The notes beneath the pieces are model-generated. The model searched no databases. It saw only the letters and a program-made list of their open reading frames with translations, and was not told where the DNA came from. Positions 33,327 through 33,891 of a stretch of 33,891 nucleotides of DNA are shown here, piece after piece. Within the stretch, counting starts at the first letter, position 1, and each line of letters begins with the position of its first letter. The translations under genes and the position numbers were made by a program. This stretch comes from an uncultured Bacteroidales bacterium (GTDB lineage Bacteria; Bacteroidota; Bacteroidia; Bacteroidales; JAFGXI01), in NCBI GenBank assembly GCA_947311115.1, contig CAMZKE010000078.1:1-33891 (forward strand), in the 5' to 3' direction.

Positions 33327-33891
33327 CTAATTATAAATTATTTTATCTTCAATAATTTTTTTAACATCAGCTTGACTTATAAATTCGTTTTCATCAAAAA
33401 TAAAATTTTTCTTATTAAAAGCAGGTTTTAAATCATCAAGCCAAATAGCATCAGGGTCGTATTTTGCACAGAAAGGTTTCTCTAACCAATCGGTATTTCT
33501 TGCTTGTAAAAATTTAAGCATAAAAACTTTTTCGCCGTTTATTTCGTTTATACCCAAAAGTTGAACTTTGCCCGGAGCTGCCGACATGCTTGGTCCACGT
33601 ACAGTTCTAACAATACCACTAATATTTTTATATGCTTTATTGTATATTTCTAGACTATCTTCAAGAGTTACAGCAAAATATTCTTGAGCACTTGTATCTC
33701 GTGCAATAAACATATAGTAAGGAATCATACCCAATTTTACTTGTTCTTTCCACATATTTTCCCAAATAATAGGATTGTCGTTTATATGTTTCATTATTGG
33801 TGATTGTGTTCTAATTTGAGCACCTGTTTCCAAAATATTTTTTATTGCTTTTTTTACCACATCTGTACTCATTTCTGTAGGGTGGTTAAAG
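33327..33891 (-). CDS. Lysine 2,3-aminomutase-family radical SAM protein (C-terminal part)
   Basis: The C-terminal part of a KamA-like protein; the gene continues past the right edge. The frame stays open from the Met at 33872 back to 33891, reading FNHPTEMSTDVV, the family HFNHP-E-T motif, so that Met is internal. Further family features are ILETGAQIRTQSPIMKHIND, MWKEQVKLGMIPYYMF, ARDTSAQEYFAV, GIVRTVRGPSMSAAPGKV, FLQARNTDWLEKPF and AIWLDDLKP. The conserved RTVRGPSMS segment and the Asp residues of YDPDAIWLDDL lie in the PLP and lysine-binding half. The CxxxCxxC iron-sulfur motif lies outside the window, so activity cannot be judged. KamA interconverts lysine and beta-lysine; relatives include EpmB and glutamate 2,3-aminomutase. 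Confidence 0.88.
   Translation of the reverse strand, partial: FNHPTEMSTDVVKKAIKNILETGAQIRTQSPIMKHINDNPIIWENMWKEQVKLGMIPYYMFIARDTSAQEYFAVTLEDSLEIYNKAYKNISGIVRTVRGPSMSAAPGKVQLLGINEINGEKVFMLKFLQARNTDWLEKPFCAKYDPDAIWLDDLKPAFNKKNFIFDENEFISQADVKKIIEDKIIYN

Noticed and set aside
33327..33872. KamA-like gene as a complete 181-residue protein
   Set aside because: The frame continues to the window edge with the family FNHP motif before that Met, so it is a partial gene.
1..33891. CRISPR array, prophage, integrative element or defence island
   Set aside because: No regularly spaced repeats, integrase, transposase, phage structural gene, restriction or toxin-antitoxin gene was seen; nearly all genes are core or common envelope genes.

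Overview
This 33.9 kb window looks like ordinary chromosome from a low-GC member of the Bacteroidota, most likely class Bacteroidia. Evidence: at least two secreted proteins carry type IX secretion (T9SS) C-terminal sorting domains. Many genes have the Bacteroidota sigma-ABfr promoter (TTG, about 19-22 nt, TAnnTTTG) and no Shine-Dalgarno sequence. Lineage-typical families such as the BT_3928-like DoxX protein are also present. I see no phage, plasmid, integron, CRISPR array or intact transposon, and no convincing new multi-gene system.

Layout. 1-1200: a small T9SS-sorted protein, then an initiator tRNA-fMet with its own promoter and two terminator-like hairpins. 1562-4759 (minus): a three-gene operon of an outer-membrane beta-barrel-like protein, a CPA1-type cation/proton antiporter and a ureohydrolase-fold protein that has lost its metal ligands. 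4920-7584 (plus): a TolC and HlyD/MFP pair with no pump gene beside it. 7676-9107 (minus): metK behind a leader resembling a SAM-II riboswitch. 9236-11380 (plus): tmk and a BT_3928-like DoxX protein. 11430-12866 (minus): two paralogous envelope proteins, one periplasmic and one a lipoprotein. 12963-15195 (minus): a sodium:solute symporter and an enoyl-CoA hydratase/isomerase. 15196-17755: a repeat-rich intergenic region, kbl, a palindromic repeat, a pyruvoyl-dependent arginine decarboxylase and a small membrane protein.

17816-19949 (minus): purE, purA and a small membrane protein. 20091-30346 (plus): hpt, an AI-2E family permease, a helix-hairpin-helix protein, a membrane metallophosphoesterase, a YqhD-type aldehyde reductase, a small unknown protein, an amidohydrolase, a short-chain dehydrogenase and a large secreted lysyl-endopeptidase-like protease with a T9SS signal. 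30467-33271: polA. 33327-33891 (minus): the C-terminal part of a lysine-2,3-aminomutase-family radical SAM protein that runs off the right edge.

Themes are nucleotide metabolism (tmk, purE, purA, hpt, polA), SAM and amino-acid metabolism (metK, kbl, arginine decarboxylase, KamA-like) and cell envelope or secretion. The points most worth a second look are regulatory or evolutionary: the metK leader, the degenerate ureohydrolase, two families of intergenic palindromes around kbl and arginine decarboxylase, and genes that look leaderless.
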